A DNA stretch of 64,000 nucleotides from assembly GCF_029675105.1 (NCBI RefSeq), contig NZ_JAQQFV010000008.1:1-64000 (forward strand), in the 5' to 3' direction. The stretch is from Nocardia anocheti (GTDB lineage: Bacteria; Actinomycetota; Actinomycetes; Mycobacteriales; Mycobacteriaceae). The notes under the pieces were generated by a model that worked only from the letters and a program-made list of their open reading frames with translations, was not told where the DNA came from and made no database searches. The translations under genes and the position numbers were made by a program. Below, piece after piece: positions 51,850 through 61,927 of the stretch (position 1 is the stretch's first letter; each line of letters opens with the position of its first letter).

Positions 51850-52683
51850 ATGAAACGCATCCATGCCGGGCTCGTCGTGGCAGTCACCGGCGGCGCCGCG
51901 GGCATCGGCCGCGAGATCGCCCACCAGTTCGCCGCGGCGGGGGCACGGGTGTGCATCGGCGATCTGTCGGGTCACGACGCGCGGGTCACCGCCCGCCAAC
52001 TTCCCGGCACGGTGCACGGATGCGAACTCGACGTCACCGACGAGCGCTCCTTCCACAGTTTCCTCGCCACCACCGAGGCGCTCCTCGGGCCGATCGACGT
52101 GCTCGTCAACAACGCGGGCGTGATGTGGGTGGGCTCCTTCGACACCGAACCCGACACCGCCACCGCGCGCATGATCGCGGTCAACCTGCACGGCGTGATC
52201 CGGGGCGTCCGCCTGGTCGCGCCCGGGATGCGGGCACGCAAGCGCGGACACATCGTCACCATCGCCTCGGCCGCGTCCCGACTCTCCCCGCCCGGCGAGG
52301 CCACCTACGCCGCGACCAAACACGGCGTGCTCGGCTATCTCACCGCCGTGCGCGAGGAACTGCGCGGCACCGGCGTCCAACTCTCGGTGATCATGCCCGG
52401 CGTCGTCGACACCGAACTGGCCGTCGGCACCGCCACCGGCGCCGCCGAACTCCTCGACCCCACCGACGTCGCCCACGCGGTCATCGACGTGGTCGAACGC
52501 CCCCGCTTCGAAGTCTCGCTACCCGCCTACATCAGCCCGCTCGTCCACCTCGCCGGTCTGCTCCCCCAGCGCCTGCGCGACCTCGCCCTGCGCCGCGCCG
52601 TCCCCAACCAGGTCGCCGCCACCCGCGGCTCCGCGGCCCGCACCGCCTACGAGAACCGCGTCCTGCGCGAGCCCGACGCCTGA
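51850..52683 (+). CDS. short-chain dehydrogenase/reductase
   Basis: This 277-aa classical SDR has the NAD(P)-binding motif TGGAAGIG near residue 12, NNAG near 83 and the catalytic YAATK near 157, with SAAS as the serine site. The ATG at 51850 gives the normal start just before the Rossmann strand; a frame open from 51799 adds an unlikely Cys-rich leader. The substrate is unknown, and it has no obvious operon partner. Confidence 0.88.
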   Translation: MKRIHAGLVVAVTGGAAGIGREIAHQFAAAGARVCIGDLSGHDARVTARQLPGTVHGCELDVTDERSFHSFLATTEALLGPIDVLVNNAGVMWVGSFDTEPDTATARMIAVNLHGVIRGVRLVAPGMRARKRGHIVTIASAASRLSPPGEATYAATKHGVLGYLTAVREELRGTGVQLSVIMPGVVDTELAVGTATGAAELLDPTDVAHAVIDVVERPRFEVSLPAYISPLVHLAGLLPQRLRDLALRRAVPNQVAATRGSAARTAYENRVLREPDA

Positions 52684-52802
52684 CGCACCCGTCCAGCGGA
52701 TTCCGCTGTGTCGTTGACCATCCCGCGGCCGACGTTTACGCTCTCTGGCAATCACACATATGTTCGATAGTCCATATGTTCGAGTGACGCGGAAGGCGCG
52801 AG

Positions 52803-54776
52803 ATGTCCGACGACCGGTCGATCGAGAATGCCCTCAGCACGCCGGACACCGCGATCACCGCCCTCGCGCAGCAGGTGGCGACGGCGCGAGGAAAGATCGG
52901 GCTGCAGCACGACACCGCGCTCTACGAGGCGCTGTCCGACTCCGAGATCCGCGCCGAACGCGAACTGGCCGAATGGGTGCGCGCGCAGCGACGGAAACAG
53001 CGGCGCCGCGTCGTCGCCGACGAACTCGCCACCGACCGCCGCGACCGCCGCACGGGCGCGCTCATCCGCCGCGCCGACGAGGCCGACGCGCGCTGGCATC
53101 GCAAGGCGCTGGCCGCGCGGCGGCGGGTGTCGAGCGCCGATGCCCGGCTCGCGCAGCTGTATCGGCGGTCGGAGTGGTCCTCGCGGGCGCTGATCGGGGT
53201 CGTCGTGCTCGGGATGGTCTGGGCGGGTGTGAACGTCCAGCGCAATCTCGTGCCCAGCGGGGACATGAGCGACCCGCTCTACTGGCTCAGCTACGGCATC
53301 GAGGCGATGATCTCGATCCCGATCATCGTCATCATGATCACCGCCACCACCGCCGCCCGCTGGGGCCGCGAACTGGAACGCGGCAAGGTCCTGCTGTTCG
53401 AACTGGCCCTGCTCGGCACCACCGTCGCCCTGAACGCGGGCCCGCACCTGGCCGCCGGATCCTTCGGCCGCGCCGCCGAATACGCCATCGCGCCGGTGAT
53501 GGTGGGGGTCGTCATCTGGCTGCACGCCTGGGTGTCGGCGCGGTACGCGCTGCTGATCGAAGCGGCGTCGGTGGGGTTGCCGGGTGAGGTTCCTGCCTAC
53601 GTGCCCGCCGAGCGGGTGATGTCGAGTGATGCCGCCGTGTCCGAATTCGGTGTCGGCTCGACGGAGCAGGTCGCACCCGTGGAGATGCCGGTCGACGTGA
53701 CGTCCGCCGAGATCACGGAACTGCCGGACACCTCGGACTCGGATACGGAATCGGCATCCGACGCTCCCGACACCGATATGCGTACCGAACAGCCTGTGGC
53801 GCAACGAAAGCAGAGCGCTCGCCGCGTCGCGGTCTCGACCGCTCCCAGCACCCTCGAACTCATCCACAAGGCCGCCGCCGACCACCGGCGCAACGGCACC
53901 GACCAAACCGTTCGGATACCCGCCCCCACCACCCGGCGAATACCGGTGGCCGCCGCCGCGCAGACTCCCGCGGGCGACGCGACCGGCACCGACCCGGTTC
54001 CCGAGGCGACGGCGCACGCCGACACCGTCGCCCGTGACCCCAACGGCGACACCCCCGCACCCACCGAATCGGTAGTGGTGCACAACGATCCACAACCCCC
54101 GGCCGACGAGCCCGAACAGCTCACCCTCACCCCCGACCTCGCGGCAACGACATCGACAACGGCAACGAAGCGACACCCCGCCCAGCCCACCGCGGCCACG
54201 TCGCCAACCGCCGCCGACATGCTGCCCTCCGCCGAGGAGACGCCAGCCGTCGACATGGTGTCCACGGCCGACGGCACGCCGACCGTCAGCAAAGTCCCCA
54301 CCGCCGACAGCACGCCGACCGTCAGCGAAGTCCCCACTGCCGACACGACGTCGAAAGCCGACAAGACGCCGACAGCCAATGGCGCACCTACCGCCGACCA
54401 GGCGTCCACCACGCCGACGAACGATCAGCCGCCGACCACCCCCGAATCCCCCGCCGACCAGCACCCGGAGCCCGAGCCCACCCCGGACAACCTCCACGCA
54501 GTCGACGAACCACTCACCGACACCCCCGACTTCGACGACCAAGACCTCCCCCACGACTTCGACGACGACACCGAAGTCCGTGCCTTGGCCCGCCAGATCG
54601 CCCACCGCAACCCCTTGCGCCTGACCATCGACCAGATCGAGGAGATCCTCGAACTCACCGACCAGTCCTGGTCGGCCCCCAGCATCGGCGCCGAGGTGGG
54701 CGTCCCCGGCACCACCGTCACCAACATCGTCGACTTCGCCCGCAAGATCCGCCAGCCCTACGCCTACACCGGCTGA
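52803..54776 (+). CDS. membrane protein with repeat-rich tail and C-terminal HTH-like segment
   Basis: This 657-aa protein starts with about 125 charged, helix-forming residues, then four hydrophobic segments between roughly 130 and 260 (ALIGVVVLGMVWAGVN, YWLSYGIEAMISIPIIVIM and others). A long Thr/Ala/Pro/Asp-rich region follows (about 290-590). The last 60 residues (RLTIDQIEEILEL, SIGAEVGVPGTTVTNIV) look like a helix-turn-helix. The membrane part recalls spread-type proteins of actinomycete conjugative elements, but that is from memory and uncertain. GAAGG precedes the ATG. No other transfer gene is nearby. Confidence 0.7.
   Translation: MSDDRSIENALSTPDTAITALAQQVATARGKIGLQHDTALYEALSDSEIRAERELAEWVRAQRRKQRRRVVADELATDRRDRRTGALIRRADEADARWHRKALAARRRVSSADARLAQLYRRSEWSSRALIGVVVLGMVWAGVNVQRNLVPSGDMSDPLYWLSYGIEAMISIPIIVIMITATTAARWGRELERGKVLLFELALLGTTVALNAGPHLAAGSFGRAAEYAIAPVMVGVVIWLHAWVSARYALLIEAASVGLPGEVPAYVPAERVMSSDAAVSEFGVGSTEQVAPVEMPVDVTSAEITELPDTSDSDTESASDAPDTDMRTEQPVAQRKQSARRVAVSTAPSTLELIHKAAADHRRNGTDQTVRIPAPTTRRIPVAAAAQTPAGDATGTDPVPEATAHADTVARDPNGDTPAPTESVVVHNDPQPPADEPEQLTLTPDLAATTSTTATKRHPAQPTAATSPTAADMLPSAEETPAVDMVSTADGTPTVSKVPTADSTPTVSEVPTADTTSKADKTPTANGAPTADQASTTPTNDQPPTTPESPADQHPEPEPTPDNLHAVDEPLTDTPDFDDQDLPHDFDDDTEVRALARQIAHRNPLRLTIDQIEEILELTDQSWSAPSIGAEVGVPGTTVTNIVDFARKIRQPYAYTG
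54276..54347 (+). repeat. two 36-base tandem repeats inside the 657-aa membrane protein gene
   Basis: Two copies beginning ACGCCGACCGTCAGC (54276 and 54312) differ at only a few positions and encode TPTVSKVPTADS and TPTVSEVPTADT. More degenerate copies flank them. Confidence 0.8.
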
Positions 54777-54787
54777 CCCAGACCGCG

Positions 54788-54817
54788 CCCCGGCCCCGAT
54801 TCCGCTCGGGGCCGGGG
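54788..54817. terminator. bidirectional terminator between membrane protein and PIN toxin
   Basis: CCCCGGCCCCG and CGGGGCCGGGG form a perfect 11-base stem with an eight-base loop between two convergent genes. Confidence 0.75.
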
Positions 54818-54837
54818 ACGCTTCTCCTGGCCGCCGA

Positions 54838-55275
54838 TCAGTCGCAGTCGTCAGGGAACAACCGAAATGCCGGGTAGCCGTTCAACGGCCTGAGGACGCG
54901 GAAATCGCGACGGTCCAGCGTCAGGATCGCATCGGTGTCGAACTCCGACGCCAGGGCGACCGCGACGGCGTCCACCAGGTCGAGGTCGAGGCTGTCGTAG
55001 GTGGCCCGTACCGCGATCGCGGTCTCGAGCTGGGCGGCGTCGACCTGGGCGAGTACCACCCGGGTGGACGCGACACGCTCGGCCAACGATCCGAGTATCC
55101 GATCAGCGACCTTTCGGTTCGCGCGAACGGTCGCCACGTGGTGCACTTCGGTCAACGCCATCGGGCTGACCACCAGCGCGCTGGCCGAATCGGCGGCCCG
55201 TCGCACGGCGAAGTGCTTCGGGTCCGAGCGATTGAACAACGCGAGCAGGCCCGAGGTGTCGGCGACGACGATCAC
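54838..55275 (-). CDS. PIN-domain ribonuclease toxin (VapC)
   Basis: This 145-aa PIN protein shows VVADTSGLLALF at the N-terminus, the Glu in LTEVHHV, DLVDAVAVALA near residue 100 and TLDRRDF near 119. It is expected to be an RNase restrained by the antitoxin encoded immediately upstream. The start overlaps the antitoxin stop by four bases. It differs in sequence from the other PIN protein at 41852. Confidence 0.9.
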   Translation of the reverse strand: MIVVADTSGLLALFNRSDPKHFAVRRAADSASALVVSPMALTEVHHVATVRANRKVADRILGSLAERVASTRVVLAQVDAAQLETAIAVRATYDSLDLDLVDAVAVALASEFDTDAILTLDRRDFRVLRPLNGYPAFRLFPDDCD

Positions 55276-55496
55276 GCCCGTCGGCTCATTGCCGCACGAA
55301 TGTCGTCCTTGCTGATCGGGCCGCCCAGATCGAAGGTCTCGTCATCGCCGACCAGCGGCGTGTCCCACTGCCGGTTGCGCAGGAGGTAGGCCCGCAGCGC
55401 ATCGCGCATGATCTCGTTCTTGGACCGGCCTTCGCCGTGGGCCTGCGCGGCCAGCGCCGCCTCTTCTTCGTCGGTGAGTCGCATCGTCCAAGCCAT
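55272..55496 (-). CDS. antitoxin (VapB/CopG-like)
   Basis: This 74-aa protein has a ribbon-helix-helix-like N-terminus (TMRLTDEEEAALAAQA, SKNEIMRDALRAYL) and an acidic, toxin-binding C-terminus. The ATG at 55496 is seven bases from a TACCAT -10-like element and has no ribosome site, which suggests a leaderless transcript. A short palindrome overlaps that element. Confidence 0.85.
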   Translation of the reverse strand: MAWTMRLTDEEEAALAAQAHGEGRSKNEIMRDALRAYLLRNRQWDTPLVGDDETFDLGGPISKDDIRAAMSRRA

Positions 55497-55503
55497 ACGA
55501 CCA

Positions 55504-55517
55504 ATGGTATCAACCAT
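55504..55517 (-). promoter_or_regulatory. palindrome at the antitoxin promoter, candidate operator
   Basis: ATGGT and ACCAT form a perfect inverted repeat around four bases and overlap the putative -10 (TACCAT on the minus strand). This is the usual place for toxin-antitoxin autoregulation. Confidence 0.5.
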
Positions 55518-55543
55518 GACACCACCGAGGTCTGGAGACACGA

Positions 55544-55578
55544 CGAAGGCCCGCTTCCCCAGGGGAAACGGGCCTTCG
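55544..55578 (-). terminator. terminator after rpsQ (end of the S10 operon)
   Basis: CGAAGGCCCG pairs with CGGGCCTTCG, and TTCCCC with GGGGAA inside it, giving a nearly perfect 35-base hairpin 33 bases after the rpsQ stop. There is no T run. It separates the S10 operon from the toxin-antitoxin genes. Confidence 0.75.
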
Positions 55579-55610
55579 TGGCAACGATCTCGATGGATCG
55601 AGGAGGGACC

Positions 55611-55880
55611 TTACTTGGCCTTCTCCAGGACCTCGACCAGACGCCAGCGCTTGGTGGCCGACAGCGGACGGGTCTCCATCAGCTGAACGCGGTCGCCGAC
55701 ACCGGCGATCTCGTTCTCGTCATGCGCCTTCACCTTGGAGGTGGTGCGAATGATCTTGCCGTAGAGCGGGTGCCGGTGACGGTCTTCCAGCTCGACGACG
55801 ATCGTCTTGTTCATCTTGTCCGAGACGACGTAGCCGCTGCGTACCTTGCGGCTGTTGCGCTCTTCCTTGTTCTCGCTCAT
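55611..55880 (-). CDS. rpsQ: 30S ribosomal protein S17
   Basis: This 89-aa protein is full-length S17, an early 16S rRNA binder, with [19 protein letters not shown] and the usual basic end. It is the last gene of the S10 operon and overlaps rpmC by four bases. rplN does not follow; a terminator and the 54-kb interval do. Confidence 0.96.
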   Translation of the reverse strand: MSENKEERNSRKVRSGYVVSDKMNKTIVVELEDRHRHPLYGKIIRTTSKVKAHDENEIAGVGDRVQLMETRPLSATKRWRLVEVLEKAK

Positions 55881-56116
55881 GCCGCGTCTCCCTTGCCAGC
55901 GGGTGCCGTGGCCAGGCCGAGCTCGCGCTCACGCATGACCGTGTAGATGCGCGCGATCTCGTGGCGGACGACGCGCAGACGACGGTTGTTGTCGAGCTGA
56001 CCCGTCGCCATCTGGAAGCGCAGGTTGAAGAGCTCTTCCTTGCTCTCGCGCAGTTTGGCCACGAGCTCTTCTTCGTTGAGCTCGCGGAGCTCTGCGGCCG
56101 GTGTTCCGGTAGCCAT
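55877..56116 (-). CDS. rpmC: 50S ribosomal protein L29
   Basis: This 79-aa protein is L29, which lines the peptide exit port. It has the family pattern [27 protein letters not shown]. The ATG at 56116 shares its A with the rplP stop; longer frames into rplP are not used. Confidence 0.95.
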   Translation of the reverse strand: MATGTPAAELRELNEEELVAKLRESKEELFNLRFQMATGQLDNNRRLRVVRHEIARIYTVMRERELGLATAPAGKGDAA

Positions 56117-56532
56117 CAGAACTGCTCCTCCCTGGTCACGATCCTGCACTTCATGGGGAGCTTGTGCATCGCGCGACGCAGGGCCTCGCGAGCGATCTCC
56201 TCGTTGGGGTAAGACATCTCGAACATGACCCGACCGGGCTTCACGTTCGCGACCCACCACTCCGGCGAACCCTTACCGGAACCCATGCGGGTCTCGGCGG
56301 GCTTCTTGGTGAGCGGGCGGTCGGGGTAGATGTTGATCCAGATCTTGCCGCCACGCTTGATGTGGCGGGTCATCGCGATACGCGCCGACTCGATCTGACG
56401 GTTGGTGATGTAGGCGGGCTCGAGGGCCTGGATGCCGTACTCACCGAACGCCACCGCGGTGCCGCCCTTGGACATGCCGGAGCGGGACGGGTGGTGCTGC
56501 TTGCGGTGCTTGACGCGACGGGGCATCAGCAT
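56116..56532 (-). CDS. rplP: 50S ribosomal protein L16
   Basis: This 138-aa protein is L16, which contacts the A-site tRNA and completes the peptidyl transferase centre. It has the family start [12 protein letters not shown] and the [13 protein letters not shown] segment. It overlaps rpmC by one base and is three bases after rpsC. Confidence 0.96.
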   Translation of the reverse strand: MLMPRRVKHRKQHHPSRSGMSKGGTAVAFGEYGIQALEPAYITNRQIESARIAMTRHIKRGGKIWINIYPDRPLTKKPAETRMGSGKGSPEWWVANVKPGRVMFEMSYPNEEIAREALRRAMHKLPMKCRIVTREEQF

Positions 56533-56535
56533 GCG

Positions 56536-57330
<795 letters not shown>

Positions 57331-57732
57331 TTACTTTGCCCCTCCCTTCCGGCGGCTACGAGTGGCAGCGCCGACGGTGGGCACGCTCTCGACCTCGATG
57401 GTGATGTGGCTGGTGCGCTTGCGGATCCGGAACGCGCGGCCCTGGGCCCGCGGCTGGAAACGCTTCATGGTGGCACCCTCGTCGACGAACGCGGTCGAGA
57501 TGACCAGGGTGGCCGGGTTCAGGCCGAGGTTGTTCTCGGCGTTCGCCGCGGCACTGGCCACGACCTTGGCGACCGGCTCGCTCGCGGCCTGCGGCGCGAA
57601 CTTCAGGATCGCCAGGGCGTCCTCGACGCGCTTGCCGCGGACCAGGTCCACGACGCGACGCGCCTTCATCGGGGTGACCCGCACGTGCTTGGCGGTGGCG
57701 CGGGCAGTCGGGTTCTGAATGGTTTCAGTCAT
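57331..57732 (-). CDS. rplV: 50S ribosomal protein L22
   Basis: This 133-aa L22 has the family segments [20 protein letters not shown] and [21 protein letters not shown], the latter being the exit-tunnel hairpin. It overlaps rpsS by four bases and abuts rpsC. Confidence 0.96.
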   Translation of the reverse strand: MTETIQNPTARATAKHVRVTPMKARRVVDLVRGKRVEDALAILKFAPQAASEPVAKVVASAAANAENNLGLNPATLVISTAFVDEGATMKRFQPRAQGRAFRIRKRTSHITIEVESVPTVGAATRSRRKGGAK

Positions 57733-58010
57733 CGCCGCTTGCTCTTCCGGTCGTCCTTGACGTGGCTCTTGAACGTCCTGGTCGGCGCGAACTCACCGAG
57801 CTTGTGTCCGACCATGTTGTCCGAGACGAACACCGGGACATGCTTGCGACCGTCGTGGACGGCGAAAGTGTGGCCGATGAAATCGGGGATGATGGTCGAG
57901 CGACGCGACCAGGTCTTGATGACCTGCTTCGTGCCCTTCTCGTTCTGCACGTCCACCTTCGCGAGGAGGTGGTCGTCGACGAACGGGCCCTTCTTGAGGC
58001 TGCGTGGCAT
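57729..58010 (-). CDS. rpsS: 30S ribosomal protein S19
   Basis: This 93-aa S19 has the standard start [15 protein letters not shown] and the core [20 protein letters not shown]. It lies 14 bases after rplB and overlaps rplV by four bases. Confidence 0.96.
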   Translation of the reverse strand: MPRSLKKGPFVDDHLLAKVDVQNEKGTKQVIKTWSRRSTIIPDFIGHTFAVHDGRKHVPVFVSDNMVGHKLGEFAPTRTFKSHVKDDRKSKRR

Positions 58011-58024
58011 TTCTTACCTCCTCC

Positions 58025-58861
58025 TTAGCGCTTCTTGCCGGTCTTGCGGCGGCGAACGATGAGCTTGTCGCTCGGACGGTTGGGCTTACGGGTGCGGCCC
58101 TCAGGCTGACCCCACGGGGAGACCGGGTGGCGACCACCGGAGGTCTTGCCCTCACCACCACCGTGCGGGTGGTCGACCGGGTTCATGACGACACCACGGA
58201 CGGTAGGACGACGGCCCTTCCAGCGCATACGGCCGGCCTTGCCCCAGTTGATGTTCGACTGCTCGGCGTTGCCGACCTCGCCGACGGTGGCGCGGCAGCG
58301 CACGTCGACACGGCGGATTTCACCGGAGGGCATACGCAGGGTCGCGTACGGCCCTTCCTTGCCCAGCAGCTGGATGCTCATGCCCGCGGCACGAGCCATC
58401 TTGGCGCCGCCGCCCGGACGCAGTTCCACGTTGTGGATCGTGGTACCGGTCGGGATGTTGCGCAGCGGCAAGTTGTTGCCCGGCTTGATGTCGGCCGTGG
58501 GGCCGGACTCGATCGGGCTGCCCTGCTTGATGCCCTTGGGCGCGATGATGTAGCGCTTCTCGCCGTCGGCGAAGTGCAGCAGGGCGATGTTGGCGGTGCG
58601 GTTGGGGTCGTACTCGATGTGCGCGACCTTGGCCGGGATGCCGTCCTTGTCCAGTCGACGGAAGTCGATGACACGGTAGGCACGCTTGTGACCGCCACCG
58701 CGGTGACGCGTGGTGATGCGACCGTGCGCGTTACGACCACCGGACTTGGTGAGCGGGCGCAGCAGCGACTTCTCCGGCGTCGACCGGGTGATCTCGGCGA
58801 AGTCCGAGACGCTCGAGCCACGACGGCCCGGCGTAGTCGGCTTGTACTTACGGATTGCCAT
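58025..58861 (-). CDS. rplB: 50S ribosomal protein L2
   Basis: This 278-aa L2 includes the conserved C-terminal loop [14 protein letters not shown], with the His linked to peptidyl transferase activity, and [18 protein letters not shown] in the N-terminal half. It lies in standard order between rplW and rpsS. Confidence 0.97.
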   Translation of the reverse strand: MAIRKYKPTTPGRRGSSVSDFAEITRSTPEKSLLRPLTKSGGRNAHGRITTRHRGGGHKRAYRVIDFRRLDKDGIPAKVAHIEYDPNRTANIALLHFADGEKRYIIAPKGIKQGSPIESGPTADIKPGNNLPLRNIPTGTTIHNVELRPGGGAKMARAAGMSIQLLGKEGPYATLRMPSGEIRRVDVRCRATVGEVGNAEQSNINWGKAGRMRWKGRRPTVRGVVMNPVDHPHGGGEGKTSGGRHPVSPWGQPEGRTRKPNRPSDKLIVRRRKTGKKR

Positions 58862-58894
58862 GAGTTCTTCTCTGCTTTCTGGATGACCAGCCGC

Positions 58895-59200
58895 TTACGC
58901 GACCGGGCCTCCGAAGATCTCGATGGGCTTGCTGTCGGCCGAGATGGTCACGAGCGCGCGCTTGGTGTCCTTGCGCTTGCCGTAACCGAAGCGGGTCCGC
59001 TTGCGCTTGCCCTGACGGTTGGCGGTGTTGACGCTGGTCACCTTGACGCCGAAGACCTTCTCGACGGCAATCTTGATCTGCGTCTTGTTCGAATCCGGGT
59101 GCACCAGGAAGGTGTAGGTGCCTTCCTCGATCAGTCCGTAGGACTTCTCCGAGATGACCGGTGCGAGCAGGATGTCGCGGGGGTCGGCGATGGTGCTCAC
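58895..59200 (-). CDS. rplW: 50S ribosomal protein L23
   Basis: This 101-aa L23, the docking site for trigger factor and SRP at the exit tunnel, starts with GTG at 59200 ([20 protein letters not shown]) and overlaps rplD by four bases. A frame extending to 59356 lies inside rplD and is not used. Confidence 0.95.
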   Translation of the reverse strand: MSTIADPRDILLAPVISEKSYGLIEEGTYTFLVHPDSNKTQIKIAVEKVFGVKVTSVNTANRQGKRKRTRFGYGKRKDTKRALVTISADSKPIEIFGGPVA

Positions 59201-59871
59201 TTGCTCTCCTCCTGGGCCGCCTCGGCGGGACCGTGAACGAACGCGTTCAGGGCCTCGACGCTGAACACCAGTTCGTCGCTGTTGAGGACGTCGTAGGTGT
59301 TGAGCTGATCCGGGGCGATCGGCAGCACGTTCTGCAGGTTCGCCACGCTCTTCCACGCGGCGACGTCCTCGCGACCGACCACGACCAGGAACTTCTTGCG
59401 ATCCGACAGCTCGGACAGGAAGCTCTTGGCGGCCTTGGTCGACGGGGTCTGACCCGCGACCAGTTCGGTGATCACGTGGATGCGCTCGTTGCGGGCCCGG
59501 TCGGAGAGGGCACCGCGCAGGGCGGCGGCCTTCATCTTCTTGGGGGTCCGCTGGCTGTAGTCACGCGGCTGCGGGCCGTGGACGGTGCCACCGCCGGCGA
59601 ACTGCGGCGCACGGGTCGAACCCTGGCGGGCGCGGCCGGTGCCCTTCTGGCGGTACGGCTTCTTGCCACCACCACGGACCTCACCACGAGTCTTCGTGGC
59701 GTGGGTGCCCTGACGAGCGGCGGCGAGCTGAGCGATGACGACCTGGTGCATCAGCGAGACGTTGGCGGTCACGTCGAAGATCTCCGCGGGGAGCTCGACG
59801 GTGCCCTCGGTCTTGCCGCCTGCGGCCTTGACGGTCAGCGTCAGGTTGGCCTTCTTCTCGAGGCTGGTCAT
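59197..59871 (-). CDS. rplD: 50S ribosomal protein L4
   Basis: This 224-aa L4 has the tunnel-loop region [20 protein letters not shown] followed by [12 protein letters not shown]. It overlaps rplC and rplW by four bases each. Confidence 0.96.
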   Translation of the reverse strand: MTSLEKKANLTLTVKAAGGKTEGTVELPAEIFDVTANVSLMHQVVIAQLAAARQGTHATKTRGEVRGGGKKPYRQKGTGRARQGSTRAPQFAGGGTVHGPQPRDYSQRTPKKMKAAALRGALSDRARNERIHVITELVAGQTPSTKAAKSFLSELSDRKKFLVVVGREDVAAWKSVANLQNVLPIAPDQLNTYDVLNSDELVFSVEALNAFVHGPAEAAQEESK

Positions 59872-60533
59872 GCGTGCGCACCACCCTTCACGGCGCTCTT
59901 GACGATTACGACGTTGCCCTTGCGGCCAGGGATCGCGCCCTTGACCAGGAGCAGGCCGTTCTCGGCGTCGACCTTGTGAACCGAAAGGTTCTGCGTGGTG
60001 ACGCGGTCGTTACCCATACGGCCCGACATGCGCATGCCCTTGAACACGCGGCCGGGAGTGGCGCAGCCACCGATGGAGCCCGGGCGACGGTGCACAGCCT
60101 GCGCACCGTGCGAGGCGCCCTGGCCCTTGAAGCCGTGACGCTTCATGGTGCCGGCGAAGCCCTTGCCCTTGCTGATTCCGGTCACGTCGACGTAGGTGCC
60201 CTCTTCGAAGACATCGGCGGAGAGCTCCTGGCCGATCTCGAAGGTGGAGGCATCCGCGACGCGGATCTCGGTGACGTGGCGGCGCGGGGTGACACCGGCC
60301 TTGGCGAACTGGCCGGAAGTCGGCTTGTTCACCTTGCGCGGGTCGATGGCGCCGAAAGCGATCTGGACGGCCGAGTAGCCGTCGCGCTCCACGGTGCGGA
60401 TCTGGGTGACCACGTTCGGGCCCGCCTTGATGACGGTGACCGGGACGACGCGGTTCTTCTCGTCGAAGACCTGGGTCATGCCGAGCTTGGTGCCCAGGAT
60501 TCCGGCCGCGGGCCGGTTCTTGTTGTCAGTCAT
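59868..60533 (-). CDS. rplC: 50S ribosomal protein L3
   Basis: This 221-aa L3 has [15 protein letters not shown] at the N-terminus and [17 protein letters not shown] in the loop reaching the peptidyl transferase centre. I chose the ATG at 60533, which has GGGGA about nine bases upstream. A GTG at 60551 overlapping rpsJ would add six residues. Confidence 0.95.
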   Translation of the reverse strand: MTDNKNRPAAGILGTKLGMTQVFDEKNRVVPVTVIKAGPNVVTQIRTVERDGYSAVQIAFGAIDPRKVNKPTSGQFAKAGVTPRRHVTEIRVADASTFEIGQELSADVFEEGTYVDVTGISKGKGFAGTMKRHGFKGQGASHGAQAVHRRPGSIGGCATPGRVFKGMRMSGRMGNDRVTTQNLSVHKVDAENGLLLVKGAIPGRKGNVVIVKSAVKGGAHA

Positions 60534-60547
60534 ATCTCGAGTCCCCG

Positions 60548-60853
60548 TCACTGAATGTTGACGTCGACGCTGGCCGGAAGATCGATGCGCATCAGCGCGT
60601 CGACGGTCTTCGGCGTCGGGTCGAGGATGTCGATGAGGCGCTTGTGTGTACGCATCTCGAAGTGTTCGCGCGAGTCCTTGTACTTGTGCGGCGAACGGAT
60701 GACGCAGTACACGTTCTTCTCGGTGGGCAACGGCACAGGCCCGACCACGCGGGCGCCGGTGCGGGTCACCGTCTCCACGATCTTGCGCGCAGACGCGTCG
60801 ATCGCCTCGTGGTCATAGGCCTTGAGCCTGATGCGGATCTTTTGTCCCGCCAC
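60548..60853 (-). CDS. rpsJ: 30S ribosomal protein S10
   Basis: This 101-aa S10 (NusE) has [18 protein letters not shown] and the C-terminal [19 protein letters not shown]. It starts with GTG at 60853 after AAAAGGA and leads the S10 operon. It is followed 14 bases later by rplC. Confidence 0.97.
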   Translation of the reverse strand: MAGQKIRIRLKAYDHEAIDASARKIVETVTRTGARVVGPVPLPTEKNVYCVIRSPHKYKDSREHFEMRTHKRLIDILDPTPKTVDALMRIDLPASVDVNIQ

Positions 60854-61199
60854 GCTAAGTGTCCTTTTCTCCGCTTTCCTTCGTGGTCACAGGAGCTGGC
60901 TCCTGCACCACCCTCATTTGCACAGCCCGAACACACGAAAGATCTCAGTCCTGGAGACCGCGACCGGGCGCCTGCCCGATCCTCGCCGCTGTTCATCTGT
61001 CATGGTTCTCCGGTCCACGCGGTCGGGCGTGTCGCCTTTTCGCTCATTCTTCAGCCCTGATCACTTGCTCATCATCGGCCTGGAACGTAGTCCCGGACGC
61101 ATCCACACCCGGCGAACCGGGGAGATACAAACTTCTGCTCGCCTGTCTCGGTCCGTCCCTCCGAAGAGAAGACATGATCCTGTGCAAGGCAACCCGAAC

Positions 61200-61229
61200 A
61201 GTATGCACCATCCCGACAACGCTCTTCAA
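61200..61229 (-). promoter_or_regulatory. candidate S10-operon promoter
   Basis: On the minus strand, TTGAAG (61224-61229) and CATACT (61200-61205) are separated by 18 bases. This would give a leader of about 340 bases before rpsJ. It is the best sigma-A-like pair I could see, not a proven start. Confidence 0.35.
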
Positions 61230-61356
61230 ATCGGGGGTCATGAGGTATCGATCACGCCCTCACGAGGGCGTCTACCTGGACCGCTTCGCCGGAACGGGCT
61301 GTACCGATCCATGGTAGCTGGCACGATGCCCGCCCCCGCGCCGGAGGGTTCCACGC

Positions 61357-61378
61357 TATCTTACTTTTGAGTAAGATA
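61357..61378. promoter_or_regulatory. inverted repeat over the promoter of the DUF4442 gene
   Basis: TATCTTACT and AGTAAGATA form perfect nine-base arms around TTTG. The right arm contains TAAGAT, a -10-like element seven bases before the ATG at 61385. The shape fits a TetR-type dimer site; no regulator gene is adjacent within the window. Confidence 0.6.
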
Positions 61379-61384
61379 TCCCGC

Positions 61385-61861
61385 ATGACACAGGAAACCG
61401 CGACCTACCGCGGCTGGAAGAAGCTGCCCGACAACCGCCTCGGGCACACGCTGTTCTCCCTGGGGATGGTCGCCCGGGTCCCCTACTTCGGCACCGTGCT
61501 GCCCCAGGTGGTCCGGCTCGAACCCGGCATCTGCGAGGTCACCTCGCCCAAGTGGTTCGGTATCCACAACCATCTGGGCACCTTCCACGCCATCGCGGCC
61601 TGCAATCTGGCCGAGGTCGCGATGGGCATGCTCTCCGAGGCCACCGTGCCCACCACCCACCGCTGGATCCCCAAGGCCATGAACGTGCAGTACCTGGCCA
61701 AGGCCGAGAGCGGACTGCGCGCGGTCGCGAAGCTGGCCGAGGTCCCGGACTTCGCCGCCATCACCGAGGGCACCGAGCTCACCGTGCCGGTCTCGATCTA
61801 CGACAAGGACGGCGTCGAGGTCGTGCACGCCGACATCACCACCTGGGTCACCCCGCGCTGA
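61385..61861 (+). CDS. DUF4442 hotdog-fold protein, possible acyl-CoA thioesterase
   Basis: This 158-aa protein has the hotdog pattern of the DUF4442 family: GIHNHLGTFHAIAACNLAEVAMG in the central helix region and HRWIPKAMNVQYLAKAE. Members are related to PaaI-type thioesterases. The ATG at 61385 has no ribosome site and lies seven bases after a TAAGAT element, so it is probably leaderless and controlled by the overlapping palindrome. The substrate is unknown. Confidence 0.8.
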   Translation: MTQETATYRGWKKLPDNRLGHTLFSLGMVARVPYFGTVLPQVVRLEPGICEVTSPKWFGIHNHLGTFHAIAACNLAEVAMGMLSEATVPTTHRWIPKAMNVQYLAKAESGLRAVAKLAEVPDFAAITEGTELTVPVSIYDKDGVEVVHADITTWVTPR

Positions 61862-61927
61862 GTCCGACTCCCGAAAGTCGTTGGATCGGTACGGTTGTGA
61901 TCGAGACGACGACAGAAGGGGGCCGGG

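Larger units (their letters stand above)
60854..61384. other. 531-base non-coding region, S10-operon leader
   Basis: No convincing gene lies here; the short frames present have no ribosome sites or family features. On the minus strand it must hold the S10 promoter and a leader of several hundred bases. Base composition is visibly less GC-rich than the neighbours. No tRNA-like cloverleaf was seen. Confidence 0.6.

Noticed and set aside
60854-61384. Several short open frames of 60-180 codons in the S10 leader
   Set aside because: None has a ribosome site or recognisable motif, and they overlap each other on both strands.
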